From an uncultured Eubacteriales bacterium (GTDB taxonomy: Bacteria > Bacillota > Clostridia > Lachnospirales > Lachnospiraceae): a DNA stretch of 64,000 bases. Shown one piece after another: positions 16,194-25,092 of this stretch. The notes beneath the pieces were generated by a model. That model saw only the letters and a program-made list of their open reading frames with translations. It searched no databases and was not told the DNA's origin. How positions within the stretch are numbered: position 1 is the stretch's first letter; each line of letters opens with the position of its first letter. Location: assembly GCA_949284175.1 (NCBI GenBank), contig CASDVE010000035.1:18690-82689 (forward strand), read 5' to 3'. The translations under genes and the position numbers were made by a program.

Positions 16194-16916
16194 ATGAAAG
16201 GAACGATCGTGGAAACCCATTATAAAGGATATGGAGTAGGTATTTATCTACCACCATCCTATCAAGAGGAAAGGGAATATCCTTGTGTTGTGATACAGGA
16301 TGGAGATGTATTTATAAAGGTCGTACAGGAAGTATTGACACAAATAGAACAAAGATGGCAACTGGGAGAAGGAGAAGAAACAATCTTACTTTTTCTTTTT
16401 TCTAAGAACCGTCTATTAGAATATACCCCATGGAAAGAAAAAGCCTTGAATCCAAAGTTTGAAGACTTTGGGGGAGGAGGAGATGAGTATTTAGAGTTTT
16501 TGGAAAAGGAATTTTTATCATGGGCACAAATACAATATAAGATAGATAGAGCAAAACAAGGAATTTTAGGATATTCTTTAAGTGGCTTGATCGCCGTATA
16601 TGGGGCGACGAAACATCATGGAGAAGTGTTTAAAAAGGTGGCAAGTCTTTGTGGATCTTTTTGGTACCCAAACTGGATAGCATATTTGGAACAGAACCTT
16701 CCAAGTGGAAAGCAGTTTTATGTTTATTATGGAATAAAAGAAGGTCTAGGAAAAAAAGAAAGGCTTTCAAAAGCTCCCGACTATGCGAAAAAAACCATTC
16801 AAATAATACGGTCTGGAAAGGAAAATGAAGTTATAGTTGCTTATGATGAGGGAGGACATCATGCTTTTATAAAGGAGCGATTTTATAAGGCATTAATATG
16901 GATGACAAAGTGGTAA
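16194..16916 (+). CDS. Siderophore esterase-like alpha/beta hydrolase
   Basis: This 240-residue cytoplasmic hydrolase belongs to the putative-esterase group that includes Fes, BesA and IroE. The nucleophile elbow is GILGYSLSGLIAVYG (serine in GYSLSG) and the catalytic histidine is in DEGGHHAF near the C-terminus. Such enzymes cut ester siderophores to release iron after import. It is 38 bp after the AraC gene with a GAGAGGA ribosome site, probably co-transcribed, and sits opposite an iron-chelate importer, which supports the role. No signal peptide is seen. Confidence 0.82.
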   Translation: MKGTIVETHYKGYGVGIYLPPSYQEEREYPCVVIQDGDVFIKVVQEVLTQIEQRWQLGEGEETILLFLFSKNRLLEYTPWKEKALNPKFEDFGGGGDEYLEFLEKEFLSWAQIQYKIDRAKQGILGYSLSGLIAVYGATKHHGEVFKKVASLCGSFWYPNWIAYLEQNLPSGKQFYVYYGIKEGLGKKERLSKAPDYAKKTIQIIRSGKENEVIVAYDEGGHHAFIKERFYKALIWMTKW

Positions 16917-17006
16917 ATAACATAAAGATAAAAAACTCTTTTTTAATATTATTTTAATTTATGGGATTTATAATGAAGATAAATTAAAATAGAAAAGAGA
17001 GGGATT

Positions 17007-17309
17007 ATGATGAAACATATTACAAAGAAAAAAGCAGTTGGATTAGGTTTAGGCAGTATTGTAATAGCCCTTATTATTGGGTTTATTGCTGTTATGATGT
17101 TAAAAGTGGATAGTCAAGAGGCGAGAAACATTGCTATGGAGCAGGCTGGTGGCGGAGAAATTGTAGCAGAAGAAATAAGCAATGAAGGGCTTTGGAACGA
17201 ATATAGCTATGTAATCATAAATGGTGACAGATGGTATGACATTGAAATTGGTGGCTTTGGTGGAGTGAATGAAGTGGAAAGTGGCACAGGGGATTATCCA
17301 AGAGATTAA
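17007..17309 (+). CDS. Small membrane-anchored PepSY-like protein
   Basis: This is a 100-residue protein with a basic N-terminus, one membrane helix (residues about 12-31, LGLGSIVIALIIGFIAVMML) and one short extracytoplasmic domain of PepSY-like pattern (SQEARNIAMEQAGGGEIVAE, YSYVIINGDRWYDIEIGGFG). Single PepSY domains are often thought to inhibit or regulate proteins at the cell surface. It stands alone, with a GAGAGGGA ribosome site and a strong terminator behind it. The target is unknown. Confidence 0.7.
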   Translation: MMKHITKKKAVGLGLGSIVIALIIGFIAVMMLKVDSQEARNIAMEQAGGGEIVAEEISNEGLWNEYSYVIINGDRWYDIEIGGFGGVNEVESGTGDYPRD

Positions 17310-17337
17310 ATAGAACTGAGCATATGAAAAACATAAG

Positions 17338-17374
17338 AAAAGTGGGTGGAAATTTTGAATTTCCACCCACTTTT
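17338..17374. terminator. Strong bidirectional hairpin terminator
   Basis: A perfect 17-bp stem (17338-17354 with 17358-17374) with a 3-base loop TTG begins with A4 and ends with T4. It ends the PepSY-like gene and is followed immediately by repeat copy 1. Confidence 0.85.
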
Positions 17375-17381
17375 CCTTTAA

Positions 17382-17475
17382 ATTTGCGTGGAAGGCATAA
17401 GTCAAGCGGAAATGCTTGCATTTCTATTTGACGCCGCCACGAACGTGAGAAGTTCGCAAAGCGTGCTTCTCATCG
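17382..17475 (+). repeat. Two-stem-loop dispersed element, copy 1
   Basis: This 94-bp copy aligns along its whole length with copies at 34270 and 48624. It has stem 1 at 17401-17432 (GTCAA...TTGAC outside, GAAATGC/GCATTTC inside), a conserved linker ACGAACGTGAGAAG, and stem 2 (GAGAAG...CTTCTC around CGC-AAA-GCG), then CATCG and a T tract. Paired bases differ between copies in compensating ways, so the fold rather than the sequence is conserved. It lies directly behind the terminator at 17338. Confidence 0.8.
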
Positions 17476-17479
17476 TTTT

Positions 17480-17956
17480 TTAACAAAATACGATAATTTT
17501 TCTTGGTGTAGTTTGGGGCGGTATACTTCTTGTAGTTGCTCGGTATAAAACAAGCAGAGTATTACCGCCAGGATTACAACTATATCGCTGTCCATTCGGG
17601 GTTAAAACGTTTGTTTGATTATCTAAGTTAAGTTTTAAAGAACCATTGGATGCTAATAAGTTTCGATCGAAGTAGTCAAGCATAACTTGATCATTTGGAA
17701 AAATTGCCACAATGATTTCAGCACGATATTGCGGTGGAAAAATGAGAGGAACTGGTGCATTTGGATTATAAAATCCTGTAACACGCATTCCAGCTCGGAG
17801 TCTTGCACAATCCATAACGTAAGTATCAGTGGTAACCATGAGATTTATAACGCCATCTGATGTGCGTAAGGAGATAAGTTGAGAGCAACACTCCCTAGAA
17901 ACAGGAGAAATATTTAAAATTGTTCCAGAAACTGGAGTTAATGTAGGTAGTCTCAT
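17480..17956 (-). CDS. Conserved hypothetical protein, family not recognised by name
   Basis: This 158-residue protein has no signal peptide or membrane helix. It is rich in beta strands and prolines: PVSGTILNISPVSRECCSQL, INLMVTTDTYVMD, LRAGMRVTGFYNPNAPVPLI, FPPQYRAEIIVAIFP, and a basic C-terminal SIPPQTTPRKIIVFC. A cysteine pair (ECC) and a terminal cysteine stand out. I believe close relatives occur in other Lachnospiraceae, but I know no function. The first third, with motifs such as LRAGMRVTGFY, looks like a small OB-like barrel (guess). The start at 17956 is chosen because AAAGGGG lies 8 bases upstream on the minus strand; an upstream in-frame ATG at 18007 has none. Confidence 0.6.
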   Translation of the reverse strand: MRLPTLTPVSGTILNISPVSRECCSQLISLRTSDGVINLMVTTDTYVMDCARLRAGMRVTGFYNPNAPVPLIFPPQYRAEIIVAIFPNDQVMLDYFDRNLLASNGSLKLNLDNQTNVLTPNGQRYSCNPGGNTLLVLYRATTRSIPPQTTPRKIIVFC

Positions 17957-18164
17957 AAAAAACCCCTTTTTCTTTATCATATGCGAGATTTCAAAAAATG
18001 GAATCAAATGTAAAAAATCAATTGAAATATAAGGAAAATAAGATAAAATTAAAAATAAAATATAAGATGAGTGGATAAGAAATGTAGCGATATTCGTTGA
18101 CCTTCAAAGAAGGTTAACTGAATCATAAATATTCTATATAATATGCTTGGATAGGAGGTACAAA

Positions 18165-19892
18165 ATGAGAATTTATATTAATCAAGCTGGATATTTACCA
18201 AAAAGTAAAAAGATTGCGGTACTAGCAGAAGAGATAGGAGTTTTAAAAGGAAAGGAAGAAAAAAAGATTCGAGTTTTTGATCAGAAAGGAACGTGTATAT
18301 TAGAAAAAACAGCAATCTATTTTGGTGAAGATATTTCTTCTGGGGATATGATATGGCAGGCTGATTTTTCAGAGTTAGAAGAAGAGGGGAAATACCAAAT
18401 AAAGGATGAGCAAGCAAACCAATCGTATATGTTTAAAATAGATTCGAGTCTTTATAAAGACGTGAATCAATTGCTCTGTAAAGCGTTATATTTCCAACGC
18501 TGTGGTATGCCATTGGAAGAACCATATGCTGGAGTTTTTAAAAGAGAGAGTTGTCATGAAGAAAAAGCCGTATTATTAGAAGATTATTTAAAAATCATGA
18601 ACCATGAGGTAGCCAAAGAAGAAATTCCATATTTTGATGTAAGAGGAGGATGGCACGATGCAGGGGATTATGGGCGTTATACAACGGCAGCAGCCACAGC
18701 CTTAGCTCATATTCTATATGGGTTTACATGGTTTCCAAAAAGTTTTCAGCATTCTCTTCTGATCCCAGAAAGTGGGAATGGCGTGGAGGATATTTTGAAT
18801 GAATGTCTGTATGAATTAAAGTGGATGTTAAAAATGCAAATGAAGGATGGGAGCGTATGCCATAAGTTGACTTCCATGCGACATGCTAATTTTGTTATGC
18901 CATGTAAAGATAAACGACAGTTTATTTTATTTCCTGCTTCCACAATGGCAACAGGAGCATTCGTAGCAATTATGGCTAAGGCGTCAAGAGTGTATGCAGA
19001 TATTGATAAAGAGTTTTCTAAGGAGGCATTTTCTGCTGCAAAAAAAGCATGGGATTGGCTAGAAGAGCATCCAGAATTTATAGGATTTAGGAATCCAGAA
19101 GGTTGTAATACAGGGGAGTATGAAGATAACGATGACAAGGATGAACGGCTTTGGGCATTGACAGAATTATATTTGTGCACAGGAGAAGAAACCTATATAG
19201 AAAGAGCAAAAGTTTTATTCGAAGAGGTTAAGGAGAAAACAGCATTAGGATGGAGCGATGTTGGCGGATTTGCTGGATGGGCATTATTAGAAGAAGAGAT
19301 AAAAAGTGCTAGAGAGCATAAAATTCCAGTTGTGGATGAATGGAAGAAAGAGAGTAGAGTGTGTGAATCCATAGCAAAATGGAAGCGTCAGTATATCGAT
19401 TTGATAATACAAGAGACAGAACGATGGATAAAGTTAAGCGATGAATGTGGCTACATGGCATCTATGAGTCCAGAGGATTATGGTTGGGGAAGTAATATGG
19501 TGCTTTTAAATCGAGGTATGATATTAGGTGTTGCCTATCTTTTAAGTGGTAGAATAGAATTTTTATATGGTGCAACAAAACAAATGGATTATTTGTTAGG
19601 GGTGAATGCAACAGGATATAGTTATGTAACAGGAGTTGGAGAGAACCCTTTTAAAAATCCACATAATCGTGTAACAGTGGCAGATGGCATTGAAGAAACC
19701 ATAAAAGGATTTGTTTCTGGTGGTGCCAATAAAAATCCAGTGGATGAAAAAGCGGAATGGTTGATTGAACCAGAACTTCCGCCAATGAAATGCTTTTTAG
19801 ATGTATGGGAATGCTATTCCTTAAATGAAATAACGATATATTGGAACTCTCCTGCTATTTTTCTTGCAGGATTTTTAGATAGCCTTTCATAA
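18165..19892 (+). CDS. Intracellular glycoside hydrolase family 9 enzyme
   Basis: This 575-residue enzyme has an N-terminal Ig-like CelD_N domain (about 1-90, INQAGYLPKSKKIAVL) and a GH9 (alpha/alpha)6 barrel. Catalytic residues can be placed: GGWHDAGDYGRY with D165 and D168 (base and its partner), and the proton donor E555 in LNEITIYWNSP; NPHNRVTVADG supplies the histidine/arginine motif. GH9 enzymes invert beta-1,4-glucan or chito-oligosaccharide bonds. There is no signal peptide, so it should act in the cytoplasm on imported oligosaccharides rather than on cellulose (inference). The ATG at 18165 follows ATAGGAGG. No transporter gene is adjacent. Confidence 0.87.
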   Translation: MRIYINQAGYLPKSKKIAVLAEEIGVLKGKEEKKIRVFDQKGTCILEKTAIYFGEDISSGDMIWQADFSELEEEGKYQIKDEQANQSYMFKIDSSLYKDVNQLLCKALYFQRCGMPLEEPYAGVFKRESCHEEKAVLLEDYLKIMNHEVAKEEIPYFDVRGGWHDAGDYGRYTTAAATALAHILYGFTWFPKSFQHSLLIPESGNGVEDILNECLYELKWMLKMQMKDGSVCHKLTSMRHANFVMPCKDKRQFILFPASTMATGAFVAIMAKASRVYADIDKEFSKEAFSAAKKAWDWLEEHPEFIGFRNPEGCNTGEYEDNDDKDERLWALTELYLCTGEETYIERAKVLFEEVKEKTALGWSDVGGFAGWALLEEEIKSAREHKIPVVDEWKKESRVCESIAKWKRQYIDLIIQETERWIKLSDECGYMASMSPEDYGWGSNMVLLNRGMILGVAYLLSGRIEFLYGATKQMDYLLGVNATGYSYVTGVGENPFKNPHNRVTVADGIEETIKGFVSGGANKNPVDEKAEWLIEPELPPMKCFLDVWECYSLNEITIYWNSPAIFLAGFLDSLS

Positions 19893-19917
19893 AACAAAGG
19901 AATAAAGAGTAATAGAA

Positions 19918-19965
19918 TAAAAAAACGATGAGAAAATCTTTTATGAGTTTCTCATCGTTTTTTGT
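19918..19965. terminator. Terminator behind the GH9 gene
   Basis: AAAAAACGATGAGAAA and TTTCTCATCGTTTTTT pair into a long stem with a 12-base loop and a T tract. The arm TTTCTCATCG matches the last bases of the dispersed two-stem element, so this hairpin may derive from it. Confidence 0.8.
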
Positions 19966-20050
19966 ATATTAGGAAATGACATCTCCTAGTATGTAAAAAA
20001 TACTATCTGTAAATGATATATAGCGTGTATACGTTGTGTATCCCATCAAA

Positions 20051-20470
20051 TTAGTTAAGTGTATTCGTTTTTTGTGTATTTCTGATATGAAGTGCAAGTT
20101 TTTTATCTTCAGTACGAATGTGACTAACTAGCGTTCCAATGATCATATTGACTTTGCTGAGTGTTGCAATATTAGAGCCAGAAGTTAATAGTTCATTTGT
20201 CGCAGATGCCAGTTGTCTTTTATAATTTTCATGGAATAATTTATGGGCTGTATATCCCGGATATTTTGAATTGATTTGAAGATTTTCCTCATCAGCAAAA
20301 TGTTTTGCCACATACGCAGTTAAAAATTTTACAGTAGGTTCCAATTCGGTACATCCTTTTCCGGCAGAACAAGCATCCATTAAGGAATTAACTGCTTGAA
20401 AGAGTTGGCGATGTTCAGAGTCAATTAAGATGTTTCCTGTTAATAGGTCATTTGTTATTTCGTAACGCAT
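20051..20470 (-). CDS. Bacteriohemerythrin
   Basis: This 139-residue four-helix di-iron protein carries the full ligand set of bacteriohemerythrins: IDSEHRQLF, KHFADEENLQ (HxxxE), HKLFHENY and HIRTEDKKL (HxxxxD). Such proteins bind dioxygen reversibly and may buffer or sense oxygen in anaerobes. It is a single-gene unit with an AAAGGAGGA ribosome site. The length is normal for the family. Confidence 0.9.
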   Translation of the reverse strand: MRYEITNDLLTGNILIDSEHRQLFQAVNSLMDACSAGKGCTELEPTVKFLTAYVAKHFADEENLQINSKYPGYTAHKLFHENYKRQLASATNELLTSGSNIATLSKVNMIIGTLVSHIRTEDKKLALHIRNTQKTNTLN

Positions 20471-20944
20471 AAAAATAATCCTCCTTTTATATTTAGATGG
20501 TCGTTTCTAGCATTTTTATTCGTTATCAATTTTAATCAATATAAAAAGAAGATAATTTTACATTTTAATTAAAAAAGATAAAAAATAATAATCCTGATAA
20601 AAATAGTAAAGTATAGTAGTTCCTATTATAAAGAATCTATAAAGAAAATTCAAGTTGTTTTTTCAAAAATTTGGAAGGAAGAAAAATAGATTAAAAAATT
20701 AATTAATTATTTAATCTAATTAATAAATTAAATTGAAAATAAATATAAAAAAATAAGAAAATATTGGGTGTTATTACTGTTTTTTTGATGATAAATTTAT
20801 AAAATTCTCACTATATTCAAAAAATAAGAAACGTGATAAAATTTATTTAAGTTAAAAATACAAAAAATTAATGTATTTTTAACTTTATCCATATTATAGG
20901 TACATGGTCAGAAGCAAAAAAAGTCACAAGAAAGGGGAATGGGA
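20471..20944. other. Intergenic region upstream of the GH26 gene
   Basis: This 474-bp gap is extremely A+T-rich and has no gene. It contains a 12-bp perfect hairpin, GTTAAAAATACA (20851-20862) with TGTATTTTTAAC (20872-20883), about 60 bp before the GH26 start; it could be a regulator site or an attenuator. AAAGGGG precedes ATG 20945. Confidence 0.5.
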
Positions 20945-23758
20945 ATGAGAAAGGTATCAAAACAAGGGATAGCAACACTCATGTTGAGTTGTACAATGGG
21001 AGTTTCTTTGATGGCAGGGAGTACTCCTGTTTATGGAGAAGGAGCATATTCGTTTAGTCAAACATGGAAGACGAAAGGAAGTAACCTACAAAGTCCACTG
21101 ATACTGGAGGATTTTGAACAGGTGAATGCCCAACAAACAAATGGATGGTCTAAAATAGATGGTTGGCAATATGACCATGAGATCGGTATCAGTACTGTTA
21201 CATTTCAGCAAACAAAGGCGTTAAAACTAGATGTGGATTACACAGGATATGAACAAGTTGGATGGAGTGAAGCAAAGATTTCTAAGCAGTTTTCTACCCC
21301 ATATGAACTAAATGGAAGAAATTATTTTACGATGGATTTTTATTATCCAGAGGAGTTTTCTTCCTTTTCTGTAAAGGTATTTTCTAATGGTGTGGTGGAT
21401 CAAGAGGCTAGTATTGTATCGACGGAAGATATAGGAAATGGATATAAAAAATCCAAAATTGCTGTTAAATTCTCCGCCACAGAACCGCAAATGAAAGATC
21501 TGATTCTTGGAATTGTGGGTAAGAATACTGGCTTTCAAGGTTCTGTTTATGTGGATAATTTGGAAATCAGCGAATACGATAGAACCAATGATTTTGTAAA
21601 AATCACTTCTGTACCAAAAGAACAAGCACTTGCTAATATTTCAAATTTACCAACAACAGTAAAACTGGCGGATCAAAAGGCTCATCAGTCAGCAAAAAAT
21701 TTGCTGGCGTATTTAACAGCTCTAAAAAATAACGATCAAGTTTTGTTTGGACATGAAAATGACTACAATAAAATGGTGAGTCAAACGGCAAAAGAAGGGG
21801 ATGTAAAGGAACTCACAGGAAGTTTAAGTGGGATCTATGGTTTGGATACGCTTTCTTTAACTGGTGCAGAGCTTGGAATTTCTGATCCTAAATTGGCATT
21901 ACAAACTGCCATTACAAATAGTTTAGAATCGGCAAAGCAAGGTTCCATTATTACATTATCCGCCCATATGCCAAACTTTACAAATAAAAAGATTACAAAA
22001 AATGCGGATGGAACGTATAATTTTACTACTTGTGATTTTTTAGAGTCCAAAGATCTATCCAATAACTGTGCGGAACAGATTTTAGAAGGTGGGGCATATA
22101 ATAAACAGTTTACAGCCTATTTAGATATCATTGCAAAATATGCGTTGGCATTACAAGAGAATGATGTGCCGATCTTGTTCCGTCCATTTCATGAAAATAC
22201 AGGGAACTGGTTTTGGTGGGGAACAAGCACAAGTGAAACCACATATCGCAGTCTGTTTCGCTATACCGCAGATTACCTAAAGGCAAAAGGGGTTCATAAT
22301 ATGTTATATGTCTATTCTCCAAATGGACCACTTGCAACAGAAGAAGAATATTTTGCACGTTATCCAGGGGATGAATATGTGGATATTTTAGCCTTTGACT
22401 ATTATGATGACTATAACACCTATCCAGCAACCGCAGATGGTTCTTTCTTTGAAAATCTTGATAAGACGTGCCAAATCGTATCTTCCATCGCAAAAAAACG
22501 TGGTAAGCTATCAGCCATTTCAGAAACTGGTGTGCGTGTGATGAAAGAAGATGGTTCGGATAATGAAGGATTACTGACAAAAAATAATCCCGTTGCTAAA
22601 AGTAAAACAGGGACGAATTGGTATCAAAAGGTGAGTGATATTGCCAATAAAAATGAGATGCCATATTATTTAGTGTGGGCAAATTTTGGAGATACTAATT
22701 TCTATGTTCCATATAAGTACAACGAAATACATGGGCAAGAAATGATCAATGAATTTATTGATTATTATAATGATAGCAGTTCTATTTTTGCAAAGGAAAC
22801 CAATTTCTATGGGGCTATAAAGCAGGTGGAATCCACATCTTTTGATCAGGCATCCTCTTATATTATGAATCCTCTAAACCAAGCAACAATAAAAAAAGGG
22901 ATAACCTTTCGGGCAGGTGTTACCAACGGAAAAAGTGTACAATTTGTCATTCATAATCCGGATACAAAGAAAAAATGCACGTTAAAGGCTATAAAAAATA
23001 AAGATAGTTCCATTCAAAATGAATACATTGCTAAGTTAACATTAAAACAGTTAAAGGCACTTGGAAAAACGGACAAAGCAGTCATTCGACTTGTTGTGGA
23101 TGGTAAAGTGAAAAATAAATTAACCAACATTAGTCTGTTAAAGGACAAAGAGAAAGCACCGGATCATGTCTTTGAGAACTTTGAATATTATCTAGGGGAT
23201 AATGAAATGCTACAAAATACCTATTCTGGTAATTCAGCAGCCAACTGTTCTTCTGAGTGGTTATTAGCGAAGAAGAATAAAAAGGATGGTTCTTATGGTG
23301 GAAGATTTCATTATACGTTAAATACAACGGGAAATGAAGTGTGGACAGGACAAGTAAAGACATTGGAACATGGGGATTTTTCTAAATATAATGCAATGGA
23401 AATGTGGGTAAAACCGGATGGAAAAGGGCAAAAAGTGGTGGTTCAGATTGCGACGGAGTCAGGAGAAGAATTTGAGGTGTATTTGACAGAATTTGCAAAA
23501 GGAACAAAATCCAGTTATGTTACCATTCCATTTTCTTCTTTTAAAGGAAAAGCAGGAGGAACACTGGATACTTCAAAAATTACGAAATTTGCCATTTGGT
23601 GTAATTCCATTGTACCAGAAGGGCATGAAGGAACATGGAAGGTGGATTCCAGCATTTATTTTGACGGAATCAAAGGCGTGAACATTTTAGATAATTCTTT
23701 GAAAAAAGTGGATAGCAATGGCTTGATTCTTTCTAAAAAAAGTATTGCAAAAAAATAA
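20945..23758 (+). CDS. Secreted GH26 beta-mannanase with flanking carbohydrate-binding modules
   Basis: This 937-residue extracellular enzyme hydrolyses beta-1,4-mannan. It has a signal peptide (1 to about 32, with MAGSTPVYG), an N-terminal CBM27-like jelly roll (about 37-210; PLILEDFEQ), the GH26 barrel (about 235-620; VLFGHENDYN) with acid/base E417 in FRPFHENTGNWFWWG and nucleophile E527 in SAISETGVR, a small beta domain, and a C-terminal CBM23/27-like module (about 735-925; FENFEYYLG and DGIKGV). There is no dockerin, SLH or sortase motif, so it is probably released. It is convergent with an AraC regulator that I link to iron uptake rather than to this gene. ATG 20945 fits the AAAGGGG site better than 20939. 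Confidence 0.88.
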   Translation: MRKVSKQGIATLMLSCTMGVSLMAGSTPVYGEGAYSFSQTWKTKGSNLQSPLILEDFEQVNAQQTNGWSKIDGWQYDHEIGISTVTFQQTKALKLDVDYTGYEQVGWSEAKISKQFSTPYELNGRNYFTMDFYYPEEFSSFSVKVFSNGVVDQEASIVSTEDIGNGYKKSKIAVKFSATEPQMKDLILGIVGKNTGFQGSVYVDNLEISEYDRTNDFVKITSVPKEQALANISNLPTTVKLADQKAHQSAKNLLAYLTALKNNDQVLFGHENDYNKMVSQTAKEGDVKELTGSLSGIYGLDTLSLTGAELGISDPKLALQTAITNSLESAKQGSIITLSAHMPNFTNKKITKNADGTYNFTTCDFLESKDLSNNCAEQILEGGAYNKQFTAYLDIIAKYALALQENDVPILFRPFHENTGNWFWWGTSTSETTYRSLFRYTADYLKAKGVHNMLYVYSPNGPLATEEEYFARYPGDEYVDILAFDYYDDYNTYPATADGSFFENLDKTCQIVSSIAKKRGKLSAISETGVRVMKEDGSDNEGLLTKNNPVAKSKTGTNWYQKVSDIANKNEMPYYLVWANFGDTNFYVPYKYNEIHGQEMINEFIDYYNDSSSIFAKETNFYGAIKQVESTSFDQASSYIMNPLNQATIKKGITFRAGVTNGKSVQFVIHNPDTKKKCTLKAIKNKDSSIQNEYIAKLTLKQLKALGKTDKAVIRLVVDGKVKNKLTNISLLKDKEKAPDHVFENFEYYLGDNEMLQNTYSGNSAANCSSEWLLAKKNKKDGSYGGRFHYTLNTTGNEVWTGQVKTLEHGDFSKYNAMEMWVKPDGKGQKVVVQIATESGEEFEVYLTEFAKGTKSSYVTIPFSSFKGKAGGTLDTSKITKFAIWCNSIVPEGHEGTWKVDSSIYFDGIKGVNILDNSLKKVDSNGLILSKKSIAKK

Positions 23759-23772
23759 AGGTATAAATGATA

Positions 23773-23802
23773 AAAAAGGAAGTCAATTTGGCTTCCTTTT
23801 TA
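23773..23802. terminator. Bidirectional terminator between mannanase and AraC genes
   Basis: AAAAAGGAAG (23773-23782) pairs with CTTCCTTTTT (23792-23801). The A and T tracts on either side allow it to end both convergent genes; it overlaps the last codons of the AraC gene. Confidence 0.8.
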
Positions 23803-24813
23803 TCGTTTATCATTCTTTCTTTGGCGATATTTTAAAGGCGTACAACTATATGTTTGCTGAAATTTTTTGATAAAATTACTAGGATAAGGATAACCAACTT
23901 CTTGGGCAATTTCTGCTACGGATTTATCCGTTGTGCAAAGTAGAGTGGATGCCATGGACATTTTTAGTGTTGTGGAAAACTCTCCGATTGTCATATGGTA
24001 GTAGTGGACAAAACCTGCCTTTAATTTTTGGGTGTTGATCAAAAGCTGTTTACTGAGCATTTCAATGGTTGGAGGCGAGGCGATATTTTTGGATAAAATG
24101 TCATGAGCTTCTTGGATGGCTTTCATATCATGGGCAGTTAAGTGAATGAAGCGTTGGTTACCAACTCGAATTTTTCCATAGTTGAGTTGTTTTGTAAAGG
24201 CACTTTCTTTTGGAGAATCCATATCCTGTATGAGAATGGCGATGAATTGTAGCATAGCAGACTCTAAGTGAAGAGGGTTTAGCTGATTCCATTCACTGAG
24301 TTTTACAAGACGATGTAGTACCGATTGCATTTCCATAGGCAAATAGTGGTAGGTAGTATTTTCGATGAAATGAGAATAAAAATCTTTTGGGTATAAGGGC
24401 TTGATGACTTCCTCAAAATAGCGAGGATAAATGGTAACCTCAGCACCGTGAAAATGCTGTCCTCGTTTCCATACCTGTTTTCCTTTCACCTCTTTTTCAA
24501 AGACAAAGAAAGAAGAAGGAGAAAAGGAAGAAACCGGTTGGTTGTCCAATTGAAACTTAGTTGTTCCCTCATAAACCGTTCCAAATCGTATACATGGAAT
24601 TGGATTTTCAAATTGAATAGCAAAAGGATGTTCAATGGAGTAGTCCGCAATCCCAAAGTCATAGTAGCCTTTTCTTTCAAAAAAGAGAAAGTGACCATTT
24701 TCTGGTTTTTGTGGATCATAATATTCTACATGATACTCTCTTTGATGGGGAAGAAAGTTCAAATTGCGAAGAACCGTTTCTCGAAATTCGGTTGGATTAT
24801 GAACAGAGTACAT
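23800..24813 (-). CDS. AraC family (PchR-like) regulator divergent from siderophore operon 2
   Basis: This 337-residue protein has an N-terminal sensor region of about 220 residues (HFLFFERKGYYDFGIADYS, RFGTVYEGTTKFQLDN) and a C-terminal AraC HTH pair (TIEMLSKQLLINTQKLKAGF, then VAEIAQEVGYPYPSNFIKKF). PchR-type regulators sense ferri-siderophores and activate the uptake genes beside them; the divergent binding-protein/permease/ATPase operon fits this. The ATG at 24813 has GAAAGGA 8 bases upstream; the in-frame ATG at 24822 is too close to it. Confidence 0.83.
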   Translation of the reverse strand: MYSVHNPTEFRETVLRNLNFLPHQREYHVEYYDPQKPENGHFLFFERKGYYDFGIADYSIEHPFAIQFENPIPCIRFGTVYEGTTKFQLDNQPVSSFSPSSFFVFEKEVKGKQVWKRGQHFHGAEVTIYPRYFEEVIKPLYPKDFYSHFIENTTYHYLPMEMQSVLHRLVKLSEWNQLNPLHLESAMLQFIAILIQDMDSPKESAFTKQLNYGKIRVGNQRFIHLTAHDMKAIQEAHDILSKNIASPPTIEMLSKQLLINTQKLKAGFVHYYHMTIGEFSTTLKMSMASTLLCTTDKSVAEIAQEVGYPYPSNFIKKFQQTYSCTPLKYRQRKNDKR

Positions 24814-24961
24814 GGGTATCATTCCTTTCTAAATAGCGTATACACTTTGTTTGATAGAATAAAATAAATAAATTTGATAAGAATAGTATAGGAAATCATC
24901 GTCAAAAGAGCAAGAAAAATAATGATTTTAGATGATAAAATAATGAATATAGATGTAAGTG

Positions 24962-25019
24962 TTGCAACAGGAAAAGGGGTCTGCTATAATTCCACAAAGT
25001 TAGATGACACTAACTTGTG
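24962..25019 (+). promoter_or_regulatory. Promoter of siderophore operon 2 with GTTAG-N6-CTAAC operator
   Basis: TTGCAA (24962-24967) and TATAAT (24985-24990) are 17 bp apart. Nine bases downstream the palindrome GTTAGATGACACTAAC (24999-25014), extended to CACAAAGTTAG/CTAACTTGTG, covers the start site. It matches the palindrome at siderophore operon 1. A repressor bound here would block initiation. Confidence 0.72.
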
Positions 25020-25092
25020 AAATCATGATAGAAAGAAGAATAAGAGAAAGGAAAGTATTCATGTGACAGCGTCACATCGTACAAGGAATAAT

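Noticed and set aside
23130..23363. Minus-strand frames inside the mannanase gene
   Set aside because: No start signals and no recognisable domains; the plus-strand enzyme is intact.
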